A stretch of DNA of 45,683 nt from Candidatus Nealsoniibacteriota bacterium (lineage in GTDB: Bacteria; Patescibacteriota; Minisyncoccia; Minisyncoccales; JAUWAW01), in the NCBI GenBank assembly GCA_030601865.1, contig JAUWAW010000004.1, positions 1 to 45,683 of the forward strand, given 5' to 3'. The notes under the pieces are model-generated. The model saw only the letters and a list, made by a program, of their open reading frames with translations. It was not told the DNA's origin and did not search any database. A program made the translations under genes and the position numbers. Below are positions 19,208 through 27,639 of the stretch, piece after piece (position 1 is the first letter of the stretch; every line of letters begins with the position of its first letter).

Positions 19208-20536
19208 TTAGTTCTCTAATTTTTGTTTGAGGATTTTTATTAAATCTTTGATTTTTATTCTCTCTTGTTTCATTGTGTCGCGGTCGCGAAGAGTGAGGTC
19301 GTCTTGTTTTAAGCTTTCGAAATCTATTGTGAGACACAGAATGGTGCCAATCTCGTCTTGGCGGCGGTAGCGGCGGCCGATGGAGCCGAGTTCGTCATAT
19401 TGGCAAGTGAAATGGGGTTTTAATAATTGATAAACTTCTTTGGCTTTTTTAACTAATTTGGGTTTGTTGCGCACTAAGGGCAGAACAGCTACTTTTATGG
19501 GCGCTAATTTTTTATCAATTTTAAGAACCACTTCAACTTCTTTGGCTGCCTTGGTTGTCTTTGTCCTACCGCCTTTGATTTCTTGATAGGCCTCACATAA
19601 AAAAGCTAAAAAGCTTCTCCCTACTCCCCCAGAAGTTTCAATAATGTAAGGGAAATATTTCTCTTTTGTTGTTTCGTCATAATATTTCAAATCCTGCCCA
19701 CTGTGCTTTGCATGATTAGACAAATCCCAATCTCCTCGGTTATGGACGCCCTCAATCTCGCCCCAGCCAAAGGGAAAATGATATTCAATGTCTACCTGTC
19801 TTTGAGCATAATGAGCTCTCTTGCCTGCTGGAATTTCTATCGCTCTTAAATTTTCTTTTTTAATACCTAAATTTGTGTGCCATTTTATTCTTTCTTTTTT
19901 CCAATAATCAAAGAATTTGTTGGCTTCCTTTGGATGGCAAAACCATTGCATTTCCATTTGCTCAAACTCTCTAGCTCGAAAAATGAAATTTCCGGGCGTA
20001 ATCTCATTCCTAAATGCCTTGCCAATCTGAGCTATTCCAAAAGGAAGTTTCTGCCGCATGGAATTTAACACATTTTCAAAATTGACATAAATGCCCTGAC
20101 AGGTTTCAGCCCTTAAATAAGTAACTGCTGCTTCATCTTCTATCGGCCCAACAAAAGTTTTCATCATTAGATTAAATTTTCTTGGCTTTGTAAGTTCGCC
20201 TCCGCATTCAGGACACTGATTCTTTTCAAGTTCATCTTTCTTAAATCTCTTGTGACACTTTTTGCATTCAACCAATTCATCAGCAAATCCAGCCGTCAAA
20301 TGCCCCGAGGCCTGCCAAACTCTTGGGCTCATTAAAATAGCAGCATCCAAGCCAACTATATCTTCTTGTTTTTTTGTCATCTCAGCCCACCAGACCTTTT
20401 TGATATTATTTTTCATTTCCACCCCCAAGGGCCCAAAATCATAACAAGAACCAAAGCCGCCATAAATTTCTGACGACTGGAAGATAAAACCACGTCTTTT
20501 GCATAATGAGATTATTTTTTGCATTTGAATTGGCAT
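19208..20536 (-). CDS. glyQS: Glycyl-tRNA synthetase (alpha2, single-chain type)
   Basis: Class II synthetase of the dimeric, archaeal/Gram-positive type. Motif 1 region: YGGFGSCYDFGPLGVEMKNN. The zinc knuckle is CKKCHKRF with CPECGGEL. Motif 2 is FRNEITPGNFIFRAREFEQM, and motif 3 includes ETSGGVGRSFLAFL. The C-terminal anticodon-binding domain carries KVAVLPLVRNKP and ends RDTMKQERIKIKDL. 442 aa is normal. A partial copy of its last 23 codons lies at 18158. It starts 3 bp after the stop of the upstream surface protein. Confidence 0.96.
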   Translation of the reverse strand: MPIQMQKIISLCKRRGFIFQSSEIYGGFGSCYDFGPLGVEMKNNIKKVWWAEMTKKQEDIVGLDAAILMSPRVWQASGHLTAGFADELVECKKCHKRFKKDELEKNQCPECGGELTKPRKFNLMMKTFVGPIEDEAAVTYLRAETCQGIYVNFENVLNSMRQKLPFGIAQIGKAFRNEITPGNFIFRAREFEQMEMQWFCHPKEANKFFDYWKKERIKWHTNLGIKKENLRAIEIPAGKRAHYAQRQVDIEYHFPFGWGEIEGVHNRGDWDLSNHAKHSGQDLKYYDETTKEKYFPYIIETSGGVGRSFLAFLCEAYQEIKGGRTKTTKAAKEVEVVLKIDKKLAPIKVAVLPLVRNKPKLVKKAKEVYQLLKPHFTCQYDELGSIGRRYRRQDEIGTILCLTIDFESLKQDDLTLRDRDTMKQERIKIKDLIKILKQKLEN

Positions 20537-20539
20537 AAT

Positions 20540-22198
20540 TTATTGAACAACGCCTTGTTGTTCTTTTACCGTTTTGTCATCCGGCAAACTAGTGTCAATG
20601 GCAGGCATGTCGCTGGTCACGGTCTCTTCGGTCCACTGGTCCTCACCAGTAATCTGGGCTTCACCAATAATCTGCGCTGTCTTACCTCTCTGAATCGGGG
20701 TAGGCCTCAAAGAAATCTGGAAAGCACAGGACTGGGGCTCCATTATAGGGGTTTGTCCATCCCCTAAATCTCCAATCTCCCAGATTATCTCCCTTGAGTC
20801 AGAATCAAAGGTTAACCGTGTATCTTCAGGGAAAATTTGACCGGTTAGTGTTACATTAATGGGCAGAACAGCTTTCACTTTTACATTCTTAACATCGTTA
20901 CAACAGTTCTCCATCTGCCAGATAATAGTATAGGTTGTTGCCTTTCCTACTTTTGGAGGAATGGGACCCTGATTACCAAAAACCTCATCTTCAAAATAGC
21001 CTGCCTGGTAGAACTCTAATTTTGAATTTATTTTTGTTTCAAATTCTTCTTTAATTTCAGAAATAATGACCTTATTGCTTAAAAGAGCATTTTTCTTTGT
21101 AAAACCGCCCGGCTCTATCTCTTTTAGCTTGAGCCAGAATTCAACCTTCCCTTCCTCGCCCCTGTCTAAAAACTGAAGCTGAGCCACATTTCGCCAATCC
21201 CAGATAATTGATTTCTCCTCTCTATTAACTTGGCCGGATTCAACTCTTAAAGTGGGGAGGTCAAAAACGTCGTCGCTTAATTTGCTAATCAAAAAGAGGT
21301 GACGAAAGGGTTCTTCTCCCATATTTCTGAAGAAAATTTCATAATGGAGCCAGTCGCCGGGATTAGCTGTGTAATCTTCTTGGCCATTTATTCTTTGAAA
21401 AACAGAAAGTAAGGGCTTTATAATTTTAACTCCCCGGCTTGTTTCTTTTAACAAAACAAAGTCATTTTTTTGCCAAACTCCTAAAGAAGCTTGAAATATT
21501 TTTTGTTCGTTGAGCTCGCCTGACAACCTTCCTTTGACCTCAATCCTGCCGCCCTCTGCCTTATTCAAACCTCCCAGCTCCCATTCTGTTTCATCCAAAC
21601 CTGAAGGCCGACTCTCCTGGAACTCAAAACCTGAAGGATAGTTCAGTTTCACCCTGAGATCAGAAAGGGGGTAATCTAAACTGGAGAAATAATTTAAAGA
21701 GAAGTTAATTTCTCTGCCTGATTCTAATTTTGAAGGGAGGTCAAGTTCAAAGCTCAAAAGAACATGTTTTATCACTGTGGTCAGGGTTGTCTCCGACTCA
21801 TAAAAAGCTCTCAAGTTTTTTGGCCGATAAGAAAGCAGGACTTTTGCTTTTTTTACCTCGTTTTCTTCACCCAAAAGCCGAGCTCTAAATTGATAACTCT
21901 TTTCTTCTCCAGGATAAATATCTTCCAAAGGGATTTGCTCTCTCAAGGCGCCGCCTTCTCCTACCAAAGAATATTCTGGATATTCAAAAATCAGTTTGGC
22001 ATCTTCTAAAGTGATATGGCCATTGTTCTTATATTTTACTGTCCACTCTACCTCTTCCAATAATTGAACTTCTGAGGGCCCTAAAATCTCCAAACGTAAA
22101 AGACCTTTGGAGTAAATGTTTTTTTGCCAGTACCAATAGCCAACTATCCCGGCCATTACACTTAGAATTATAAGAAAGAGAATAAATTTGCCTTTCAT
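20540..22198 (-). CDS. Anchored surface protein with repeated beta-sandwich (DUF11-like) domains
   Basis: 552 aa. One N-terminal TM (FILFLIILSVMAGIVGYWYW) is followed by an extracellular region of tandem Ig-like modules with the recurring pattern E-x-x-W-x-V-x-Y-x-N-x-G: EEVEWTVKYKNNGHITLEDA, GDWLHYEIFFRNMGEEPFRH, ATTYTIIWQMENCCNDVKNV. A final strand set includes SREIIWEIGDLG and SCAFQISLRPT. These are conserved-repeat (DUF11-type) domains of cell-surface proteins, probably structural or adhesive. The ATG overlaps the recO stop by 4 bp. Confidence 0.8.
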   Translation of the reverse strand: MKGKFILFLIILSVMAGIVGYWYWQKNIYSKGLLRLEILGPSEVQLLEEVEWTVKYKNNGHITLEDAKLIFEYPEYSLVGEGGALREQIPLEDIYPGEEKSYQFRARLLGEENEVKKAKVLLSYRPKNLRAFYESETTLTTVIKHVLLSFELDLPSKLESGREINFSLNYFSSLDYPLSDLRVKLNYPSGFEFQESRPSGLDETEWELGGLNKAEGGRIEVKGRLSGELNEQKIFQASLGVWQKNDFVLLKETSRGVKIIKPLLSVFQRINGQEDYTANPGDWLHYEIFFRNMGEEPFRHLFLISKLSDDVFDLPTLRVESGQVNREEKSIIWDWRNVAQLQFLDRGEEGKVEFWLKLKEIEPGGFTKKNALLSNKVIISEIKEEFETKINSKLEFYQAGYFEDEVFGNQGPIPPKVGKATTYTIIWQMENCCNDVKNVKVKAVLPINVTLTGQIFPEDTRLTFDSDSREIIWEIGDLGDGQTPIMEPQSCAFQISLRPTPIQRGKTAQIIGEAQITGEDQWTEETVTSDMPAIDTSLPDDKTVKEQQGVVQ

Positions 22199-22710
22199 AT
22201 TATGATGGAATTAAGATAGTCCTCTAAAGAAATATTTGTCTCTTTGCTGATATGTTCGGGGTCATACCCCTGAATAGCCAAAAACTGCCAAAGAAAGTAG
22301 TGATACAATAATCCCAAGTTATTATCAGCCGTACTATTCAATCTGCGAAAAACCTCTTTAAATAATTGCCAAACTTTTTCATCTTTTTCCTGGCCTTTAA
22401 TTAGTTTATCAAAAACAGAGGCGATTTGATAGGCAATTTTGAATTTTTCTAAATTATTTCTGATAGGTTTAAACTTATCAACCAACAAAGCATCAGTCAA
22501 GGTTTTATAACCTTTACCCTGAACAAACTCAATCTCGCTCAGATAAAAAAGTTCCATTCCCCCTCTTAGTTTTGATTTAATCTTTCTGACGGACTTAGCC
22601 ATTATCTCCAGCCGACCGAAATCCTTGGTAAAAATCGTGAAAACTTGGTCCGCCTCCCTACGGTCTTCTTTTTTCAAAACTATCCCTTGAGTACGATAAT
22701 GTGTAAACAT
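22195..22710 (-). CDS. recO: Recombination mediator RecO, short form
   Basis: The N-terminal OB fold is plain: YRTQGIVLKKEDRREADQVF, TIFTKDFGRLEIMAKSVRKI, and SKLRGGMELFYLSEIEFVQG. A helical part with LYHYFLWQFLAIQGYDPEH follows, then the protein ends at 171 aa. Typical RecO is 230-250 aa with a C-terminal zinc-binding region; that part is missing here. The OB fold binds SSB and DNA for RecA loading. The start overlaps ileS by 31 bp and the end overlaps the next gene by 4 bp, so translation is tightly coupled. Confidence 0.88.
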   Translation of the reverse strand: MFTHYRTQGIVLKKEDRREADQVFTIFTKDFGRLEIMAKSVRKIKSKLRGGMELFYLSEIEFVQGKGYKTLTDALLVDKFKPIRNNLEKFKIAYQIASVFDKLIKGQEKDEKVWQLFKEVFRRLNSTADNNLGLLYHYFLWQFLAIQGYDPEHISKETNISLEDYLNSIII

Positions 22711-25466
22711 AATTTTTCTCCATCAATCTTGACTTGTTTTTCAAGGTCAAATTTTTTCTCTGTCTTCTTTGGCTTAATATCCTCTGTTTTAATTTTGGCT
22801 AATATCTTGGCCAATTTAGGCGAACAAGAATACCTGACTAAAATCTTATCTTTGGGTTTCAAGCCAAGTTGTTTTCTCATGGCTCGGATATAACGGACAA
22901 CTTCCCGCATTATGCCTTCTTCCTTTAATTCTGGAGTAATTTTAGCATCTAATTCTATTTCTTTTTTAATTTTACTATCAAAAATTATCTCCTTAACATT
23001 AACTTCTTCTTTGACTAAATCAAGCAAGTCCTTGTTAATTTTGAACTTTGCACTTTTAACTTTTAACTTTGATAAAGGCTGTCGCACTCTAATCTTTAAT
23101 TTAGCCCTTTCTGCTAAAGCCAAATTGACAAGTTCTCTTGTCTTTTCCATATTTTTGTCCAAAGATTCATCAATCAATCTTTTATTTGCCTTTGGCCAAT
23201 CCTCTAAATGCAAACTTCTTGAAACCTGAAACTTGCTGGACGCGAAGCGGACTCCCCGGAGGGTTGCACCTGAAACCCGTTGGTATATATTCTCGCTTAG
23301 AAAGGGAATGAAAGGCGCACCGAGTTTGCTAATAGTCAAAAGTACAAAGCCCAGAATATTGGAGGCATTTTTTAGTTTTTTATCTGTCTCCGGACGTTGA
23401 AATCTCTTCCGCGACCTTCGGATATACCACAAAGAAAGGTCATTAATGACGAAATCCTCAATAGACCTTGCCGCCCTGGTTACATCATAATTATCAAGAG
23501 AACTAGTAACATCTAAAATCAATTTATTTAATTTAGAAATCACCCATTTATCCAACAAGGTTTGAGATTTGATACCTGTTTCAGAATACTCCGATCGGAG
23601 TATTCTGAAACACTTTTGGGGAAGGTAAGTTTTGAAAAAGGTGTAGCAATTCCAGAACGTCATTATAAATCTCTTGAAGCAGTCCTCAACATCTCTAAAA
23701 GCAAAGAGCTTGGAGTCGCCCGGCTGGTTAAGAGTATAAAAATACCAGCGAATAGTATCAGCTCCGTATTTTTCAATAACCTGCCCAGGATCAACCACAT
23801 TGCCTTTTGACTTTGACATCTTCTCCCCTTTTTCATCTAAAACATGGCCTAAAGAGATAACATTTTTGTAAGCAGGGCCAAAGCCCAGCAAGGTTGAAAT
23901 CGCCAATAAAGTATAAAACCAGCCCCTGGTCTGGTCAATGGCCTCGCTGATATAGTCAGCAGGAAATAAAAATTCTTTTTTATTGAACGGCCAGTGGGCT
24001 TGGGCAAAGGGCATTGCCCCCGAATCAAACCAGCAATCAATTACCTCTGGCACTCGCTTCATCTTTCCTCCACACTTCTCGCATTTGAAAGTGATTTTAT
24101 CAATATATGGCCGGTGTGGGTCTCTGACTTTCTTGCCGCTTAACTTTTCTATTTCTTTAATGGATTCAATGACTTTAATGTTATCACATTGGCATTGCCA
24201 AATGGGCAGCGGTGTCCCCCAGTATCTTTCTCTTGAGAGTGCCCAATCTTTTATCTCTCTCAGCCATTCGCCAAACCGGCCTTCTTTCAAATATTTTGGC
24301 ACCCAATTAATTTTTTGGTTATTCTTGAGCAACTTATCCCTGAGTGCTGTCATCTTAATAAACCAGGTCTGGCGGGCATAGTAGATTAAGGGACTCTGGC
24401 AACGCCAGCAAAAAGGATAATCATGCTCAATCCACTCAGTTTTTTCCAAAAGACCTTGCTTTTTCAAATCAGCAATTATCTCCTTATCCGCATCTTTAAT
24501 AAATTTGCCTTTGTATCTTCCCTGCTCATCAACTGTATGGACAATGGGCAGACCCTCTTTTTTGGCTAATTCCAAATCATCTTCACCATAGGCAGGGGCT
24601 ATGTGAACAATACCAGTGCCCTCTTCCTCAGAAACAAAATCTGCTCCCACAATACGATGCGGTCCTTCATTAGGATACAATGGCTCATATTCCAGCCCAA
24701 TCCAATCTTTATACTTGCCTTTGGGATGCACAGCTAAAGCCACATTTGCTGGAAGTGTCCACGGAGTAGTAGTCCAAACAATCACATTCTTGATTCTTGC
24801 CTGCCCCGTAGGAAGCCGAAGGCTTTCCTTCGGGGATTCTTGATTCTTGATTCTAAATTTAACATAAATTGATTTCTCCCTGACCTTCTTATACCCCTGA
24901 GCAACTTCATGACTGGAAAGGGCAGTGCCGCAGCGCGGACACCAGGGCACCACTTTGTAATCCTGCACTAATAATCCTTTCTGCCAAATTTGTTTGATAA
25001 TCCACCAAACTGTCTCAATATAATCAGGAGTATAGGTGACATAGGGGTTTTCCATATCCAGCCAGAAGGCGATTCTTTCAGTTAACTTTTCCCAATCTTT
25101 TTTGTATTGCCAAACCGACTGCTGGCATTTTTTGTTAAAAGGAATGATGCCGTATTTTTCAATATCTTTTTTGGATTTAAGGCCCAATTTTTTCTCAATT
25201 TCCAATTCAACCGGCAGGCCATGAGTATCCCAGCCGGCCTTGCGCTCAACCCTAAAACCCTGCATTGTCTTGTAACGGCAGATAATATCTTTGAACACGC
25301 GAGCCAAAACATGATGAAGCCCGGGCTTGGCATTAGCCGTAGGCGGCCCTTCATAAAAGACAAATTGACGAGACCCTGGTCTCGCCTTGATACTCTTTTC
25401 AAATATCTTCTCTTGTTGCCAAAACCGGAGAATCTTTTTCTCGAGCTGGGGAAAATTATGCTTCAT
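22680..25466 (-). CDS. ileS: Isoleucyl-tRNA synthetase with palindromic insertions
   Basis: 928 aa class I synthetase. HIGH box: PPTANAKPGLHHVL; CP1 editing motifs include VWTTTPWTLPANVALAVHP and GTGIVHIAPAYGEDD; KMSKS in KGEKMSKSKGNVVDPGQ. Zinc-type Cys pairs occur (CPRCG, CEKCGGKM). The catalytic GWDTHGLPVELE matches the eukaryote-like type. Foreign inserts: SPKESLRLPTGQAR before IKNVIVWTTT (DNA 24804-24835), FRILRSEYSET near residue 620 (perfect palindrome at 23578-23611), and a Lys-rich LKVKSAKFKINKDL from an A/T repeat. All are in frame and avoid motifs. The ATG overlaps the ftsA stop by 4 bp. Confidence 0.96.
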   Translation of the reverse strand: MKHNFPQLEKKILRFWQQEKIFEKSIKARPGSRQFVFYEGPPTANAKPGLHHVLARVFKDIICRYKTMQGFRVERKAGWDTHGLPVELEIEKKLGLKSKKDIEKYGIIPFNKKCQQSVWQYKKDWEKLTERIAFWLDMENPYVTYTPDYIETVWWIIKQIWQKGLLVQDYKVVPWCPRCGTALSSHEVAQGYKKVREKSIYVKFRIKNQESPKESLRLPTGQARIKNVIVWTTTPWTLPANVALAVHPKGKYKDWIGLEYEPLYPNEGPHRIVGADFVSEEEGTGIVHIAPAYGEDDLELAKKEGLPIVHTVDEQGRYKGKFIKDADKEIIADLKKQGLLEKTEWIEHDYPFCWRCQSPLIYYARQTWFIKMTALRDKLLKNNQKINWVPKYLKEGRFGEWLREIKDWALSRERYWGTPLPIWQCQCDNIKVIESIKEIEKLSGKKVRDPHRPYIDKITFKCEKCGGKMKRVPEVIDCWFDSGAMPFAQAHWPFNKKEFLFPADYISEAIDQTRGWFYTLLAISTLLGFGPAYKNVISLGHVLDEKGEKMSKSKGNVVDPGQVIEKYGADTIRWYFYTLNQPGDSKLFAFRDVEDCFKRFIMTFWNCYTFFKTYLPQKCFRILRSEYSETGIKSQTLLDKWVISKLNKLILDVTSSLDNYDVTRAARSIEDFVINDLSLWYIRRSRKRFQRPETDKKLKNASNILGFVLLTISKLGAPFIPFLSENIYQRVSGATLRGVRFASSKFQVSRSLHLEDWPKANKRLIDESLDKNMEKTRELVNLALAERAKLKIRVRQPLSKLKVKSAKFKINKDLLDLVKEEVNVKEIIFDSKIKKEIELDAKITPELKEEGIMREVVRYIRAMRKQLGLKPKDKILVRYSCSPKLAKILAKIKTEDIKPKKTEKKFDLEKQVKIDGEKLCLHIIVLKG
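23578..23611. repeat. 34-bp perfect coding palindrome with CGATCG centre in ileS
   Basis: Arm GTTTCAGAATACTC, centre CGATCG, then the exact reverse complement of the arm. It is in frame and encodes FRILRSEYSET in the linker before the anticodon-binding domain. Same family as 32113 and 18119. Confidence 0.93.
24804..24835. repeat. Inverted repeat encoding LRLPTGQAR in ileS
   Basis: CCCCGTAGGAA and TTCCTTCGGGG flank AGCCGAAGGCT. Copies of ATTCTTGATTCTTG border it on both sides. Inserted in frame before VIVWTTTPWT in the CP1 region. Confidence 0.82.
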
Positions 25467-26668
25467 GGCACAAAGATTCTAAATATTCTCTTGAGCTTGT
25501 TGAGGATTCCCTTTCCCCAAGAAGGTCCTTCTTCTTCCAGTTCCGCACCTTGTAAAACCAAGCCACAAACTGTAGAAAAAGAGGGGTCTTCTTGTAATCC
25601 GGCGAAATCCCCCTGTATCTTGCCAACTCTGGCCGGAAGTTTTAATTTGCTTTTGGCAAATTCAACAATACCGGGCAACTTGGCTCCCCCGCCGGTCAAA
25701 ACTATGCCCGCGGGAAGTAAACCTTGACGGGATATCTTTTTTAATTCTTTGTCTGTTTGCTCAAAAATTTCAGACATTCTGGCCTCAATAATCTTAACTA
25801 ATAGTTTTTGGGGAACAACTAAGGGTTTTTCTTCTTGAGGAATTTCAATTTTTTGTTTCTCTTTGCGAAGGACACAGGAGCCAAATTCTTTTTTTATTCT
25901 TTCGGCTATGTCAATATCGGTTTGCAAGCCAATGGCAATATCGCTGGTAATATGGCCCGAACCAATGGGTAAGACGACCGTATGAATTAAATCTCCTTCT
26001 TCAAATATTGCCAAATCAGAAGTTCCTGCTCCAATATCTAAAACAGCCACTCCCAATTCTTTTGCTCGGGGAGCAAGAACAGCCCTGGCTGAAGCCAAAG
26101 GAGAAGCAATTAAATCGTCAATCTGCAGCCCGGCATTGAGAAGTGTCTGGGTTAAGTTTTTATAATAAGGAGAGAAAGCACAAATAGCAAAAATCTCTAC
26201 TTCCAATTTTACTCCCTGCATTCCCAAAACTTCCTTTATCCCTCCCTCTCCATCAACAATAAATTCTCTGGGGGAAATATCCAGAATTTCTTTATTGGCA
26301 GGTAAGGGAAAGGTTTGAGCCGCCTGAAGAACCCTTTCTACGTCTTCTTGAGAAATCTTCTGGTCAGCCCGAGAAACTGCTACCTCCCCGTGGGCCGGTA
26401 TAATAAAGATATGGCTGCCTCCAATATTACAGCAGACTGAATTTATTCTTTTTTGGGAGGTTTTGTCCTCAACTTCCTCTAAAATAGAGGAAATTTTTTG
26501 TGAAACTTCCTCTGGGTTAATCACTACTCCCCTTCTTACTCCGGAACAGGGTTCCACCACTTGAGACAATATTTGTACTTCTGAAGAACCAGGCACTTTT
26601 GCAGCAACCAGGGCCTTTATGGCAGAGGTGCCGATATCAAGACCAGTTATGATACGTGGTTTGGGCAT
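25463..26668 (-). CDS. ftsA: Cell division protein FtsA
   Basis: Actin-like ATPase that tethers FtsZ to the membrane. The phosphate-1 motif is ITGLDIGTSAIKALVA; SHIFIIPAHGEVAVSRADQK lies in the 1C domain region; VAVLDIGAGTSDLAIFEEGD is phosphate-2; GIVLTGGGAKLPGIVEF is the adenosine motif. The C-terminal amphipathic membrane helix is KGILNKLKRIFRIFVP. 401 aa is normal. No ftsZ is in the window; instead it is followed by ileS with a 4-bp overlap. The roughly 130-bp upstream gap holds an A/T-rich inverted repeat. Confidence 0.95.
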   Translation of the reverse strand: MPKPRIITGLDIGTSAIKALVAAKVPGSSEVQILSQVVEPCSGVRRGVVINPEEVSQKISSILEEVEDKTSQKRINSVCCNIGGSHIFIIPAHGEVAVSRADQKISQEDVERVLQAAQTFPLPANKEILDISPREFIVDGEGGIKEVLGMQGVKLEVEIFAICAFSPYYKNLTQTLLNAGLQIDDLIASPLASARAVLAPRAKELGVAVLDIGAGTSDLAIFEEGDLIHTVVLPIGSGHITSDIAIGLQTDIDIAERIKKEFGSCVLRKEKQKIEIPQEEKPLVVPQKLLVKIIEARMSEIFEQTDKELKKISRQGLLPAGIVLTGGGAKLPGIVEFAKSKLKLPARVGKIQGDFAGLQEDPSFSTVCGLVLQGAELEEEGPSWGKGILNKLKRIFRIFVP

Positions 26669-26684
26669 AGTTAATTAATTTTCA

Positions 26685-26796
26685 ATTTACAATCAAATCT
26701 CAATTTTCAATGTTTTAATTTTCAAACAAGAATAAACAAGGTTTGAAAATTGAAAATTAGGTCATTGTAAATTCATTGTAAATTGGTACTTGAAAA
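26685..26796. repeat. AATTTTCAAT/ATTGAAAATT repeat cluster upstream of ftsA
   Basis: Multiple near copies of ATTTTCAAT and TTGTAAATT, with AATTTTCAAAC and GTTTGAAAATT forming an inverted pair around 26720-26760. Related to the repeat at 8223-8300. No gene. Confidence 0.75.
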
Positions 26797-27258
26797 TTAA
26801 AATCGTGGTTTAGGCTTGAAGATTTGCGATAAATAATATTCCTGTTTTTTCTCCATCTCTTTAGCCGCCTTCTCGTCTTTCTCATGGTCATATCCCAAAA
26901 GATGTAAAATTCCGTGGATTAAACAAGTAGCTAATTCTTTTTCAAAAGTAGAGGCGAATCTTTTTGCATTTTTCTTAACCTCTCGAAGGCAAATCACTAC
27001 TTCACCAAGACCTTCTGTATGCTTGGGGGGTGTTACAAATTTCTCCTTGCCAATCTTTTGCGCCGGGAAAGCTAAAACATCGGTTACTCGGTTTTTGCCC
27101 CGGTATCTTTTATTCAACTTTCTCATTCTGCCTTGACCAATAAAAGCAATGGACACCTCAAGCCCTTTCTTTTTTTCTCCTTCTAAAACCTTGGAGGCGG
27201 TTTTTCTCAAAAAATCCTCATCAACTTGACCGGTAGTTAAATTGCGAATCTCTATCAT
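26797..27258 (-). CDS. ybeY: Endoribonuclease YbeY
   Basis: Zinc-dependent single-strand RNase for 16S rRNA 3'-end maturation and ribosome quality control. The three-His motif appears in CLIHGILHLLGYDHEKDEK. Upstream the family R-x-L-N-x-x-Y-R pattern is MRKLNKRYRGKNRVTDVLAF. 153 aa, full length. In many bacteria ybeY is near era; here it lies between rpsU and ftsA, separated from rpsU by the 27325 palindrome. Start MIEIRNLTTGQ at 27258. Confidence 0.95.
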   Translation of the reverse strand: MIEIRNLTTGQVDEDFLRKTASKVLEGEKKKGLEVSIAFIGQGRMRKLNKRYRGKNRVTDVLAFPAQKIGKEKFVTPPKHTEGLGEVVICLREVKKNAKRFASTFEKELATCLIHGILHLLGYDHEKDEKAAKEMEKKQEYYLSQIFKPKPRF

Positions 27259-27324
27259 ATATTCGTATGGCGTATTCGTAACGCTATTTACATTATTTTA
27301 CCCCCTTAAAGCTGCGGGGGTCAA

Positions 27325-27350
27325 CCCCCACACCTCTGGAGGTGTGGGGG
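27325..27350. repeat. CCCCCACACC palindrome directly after rpsU
   Basis: CCCCCACACCTC-TG-GAGGTGTGGGGG, flanked by TCAA on the left and TCAAC on the right. It abuts the rpsU stop codon. Shortest member of the family; no T-run follows on the minus strand. Confidence 0.92.
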
Positions 27351-27587
27351 TCAACGACGCCTTTGGGTCGGCTTTAGCTTGCCAAGTTTCTTCAACTTTT
27401 TATACTCTTTCTTTAGTTCCTCTTTTCTCAAAGCTGCTTTTTTTTGAGCTCCGTGGCTTTTTGGTCTTTGCTTGTAGCGAATCTTTCGGGCTCTCCGCAA
27501 AATTCCACTTTTGCGAATTCTGATTCCAAAACGACGTACTAAAGTTTGAGAACTTTCCCTTCCTTGTTTTTTTATTTCTAATGGCAT
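27351..27587 (-). CDS. rpsU: 30S ribosomal protein bS21
   Basis: 78 aa, very basic. The N-terminal MPLEIKKQGRESSQTLVRRF and then RIRKSGILRRARKIRYKQRP fit bS21 (the R-R-F-x-R-x-x-x-x-x-G pattern). The tail KKLKKLGKLKPTQRRR is a basic extension. bS21 assists start-site recognition near the anti-Shine-Dalgarno region. An ATTCGTA-type repeat (TACGAATTACGAATTTGTAC) fills the gap to the neighbour, and the CCCCCACACC palindrome follows its stop. Confidence 0.93.
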   Translation of the reverse strand: MPLEIKKQGRESSQTLVRRFGIRIRKSGILRRARKIRYKQRPKSHGAQKKAALRKEELKKEYKKLKKLGKLKPTQRRR

Positions 27588-27632
27588 AAATCCTACGAAT
27601 TACGAATTTGTACGAATATACGAATAAAGAGC
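27588..27632. repeat. TACGAAT tandem/inverted repeat upstream of rpsU
   Basis: Copies of ATTCGTA/TACGAAT occur four times in about 40 bp between proS and rpsU. Further ATTCGTA copies lie at 27262-27285 on the other side of rpsU. Confidence 0.65.
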
Positions 27633-27639
27633 GGTAATG

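Noticed and set aside
18918-19337. 139-aa ORF overlapping the glyQS 3' end
   Set aside because: The first 60 residues are out-of-frame glyQS and the palindrome; only the 79-aa part from 19157 looks like a protein.
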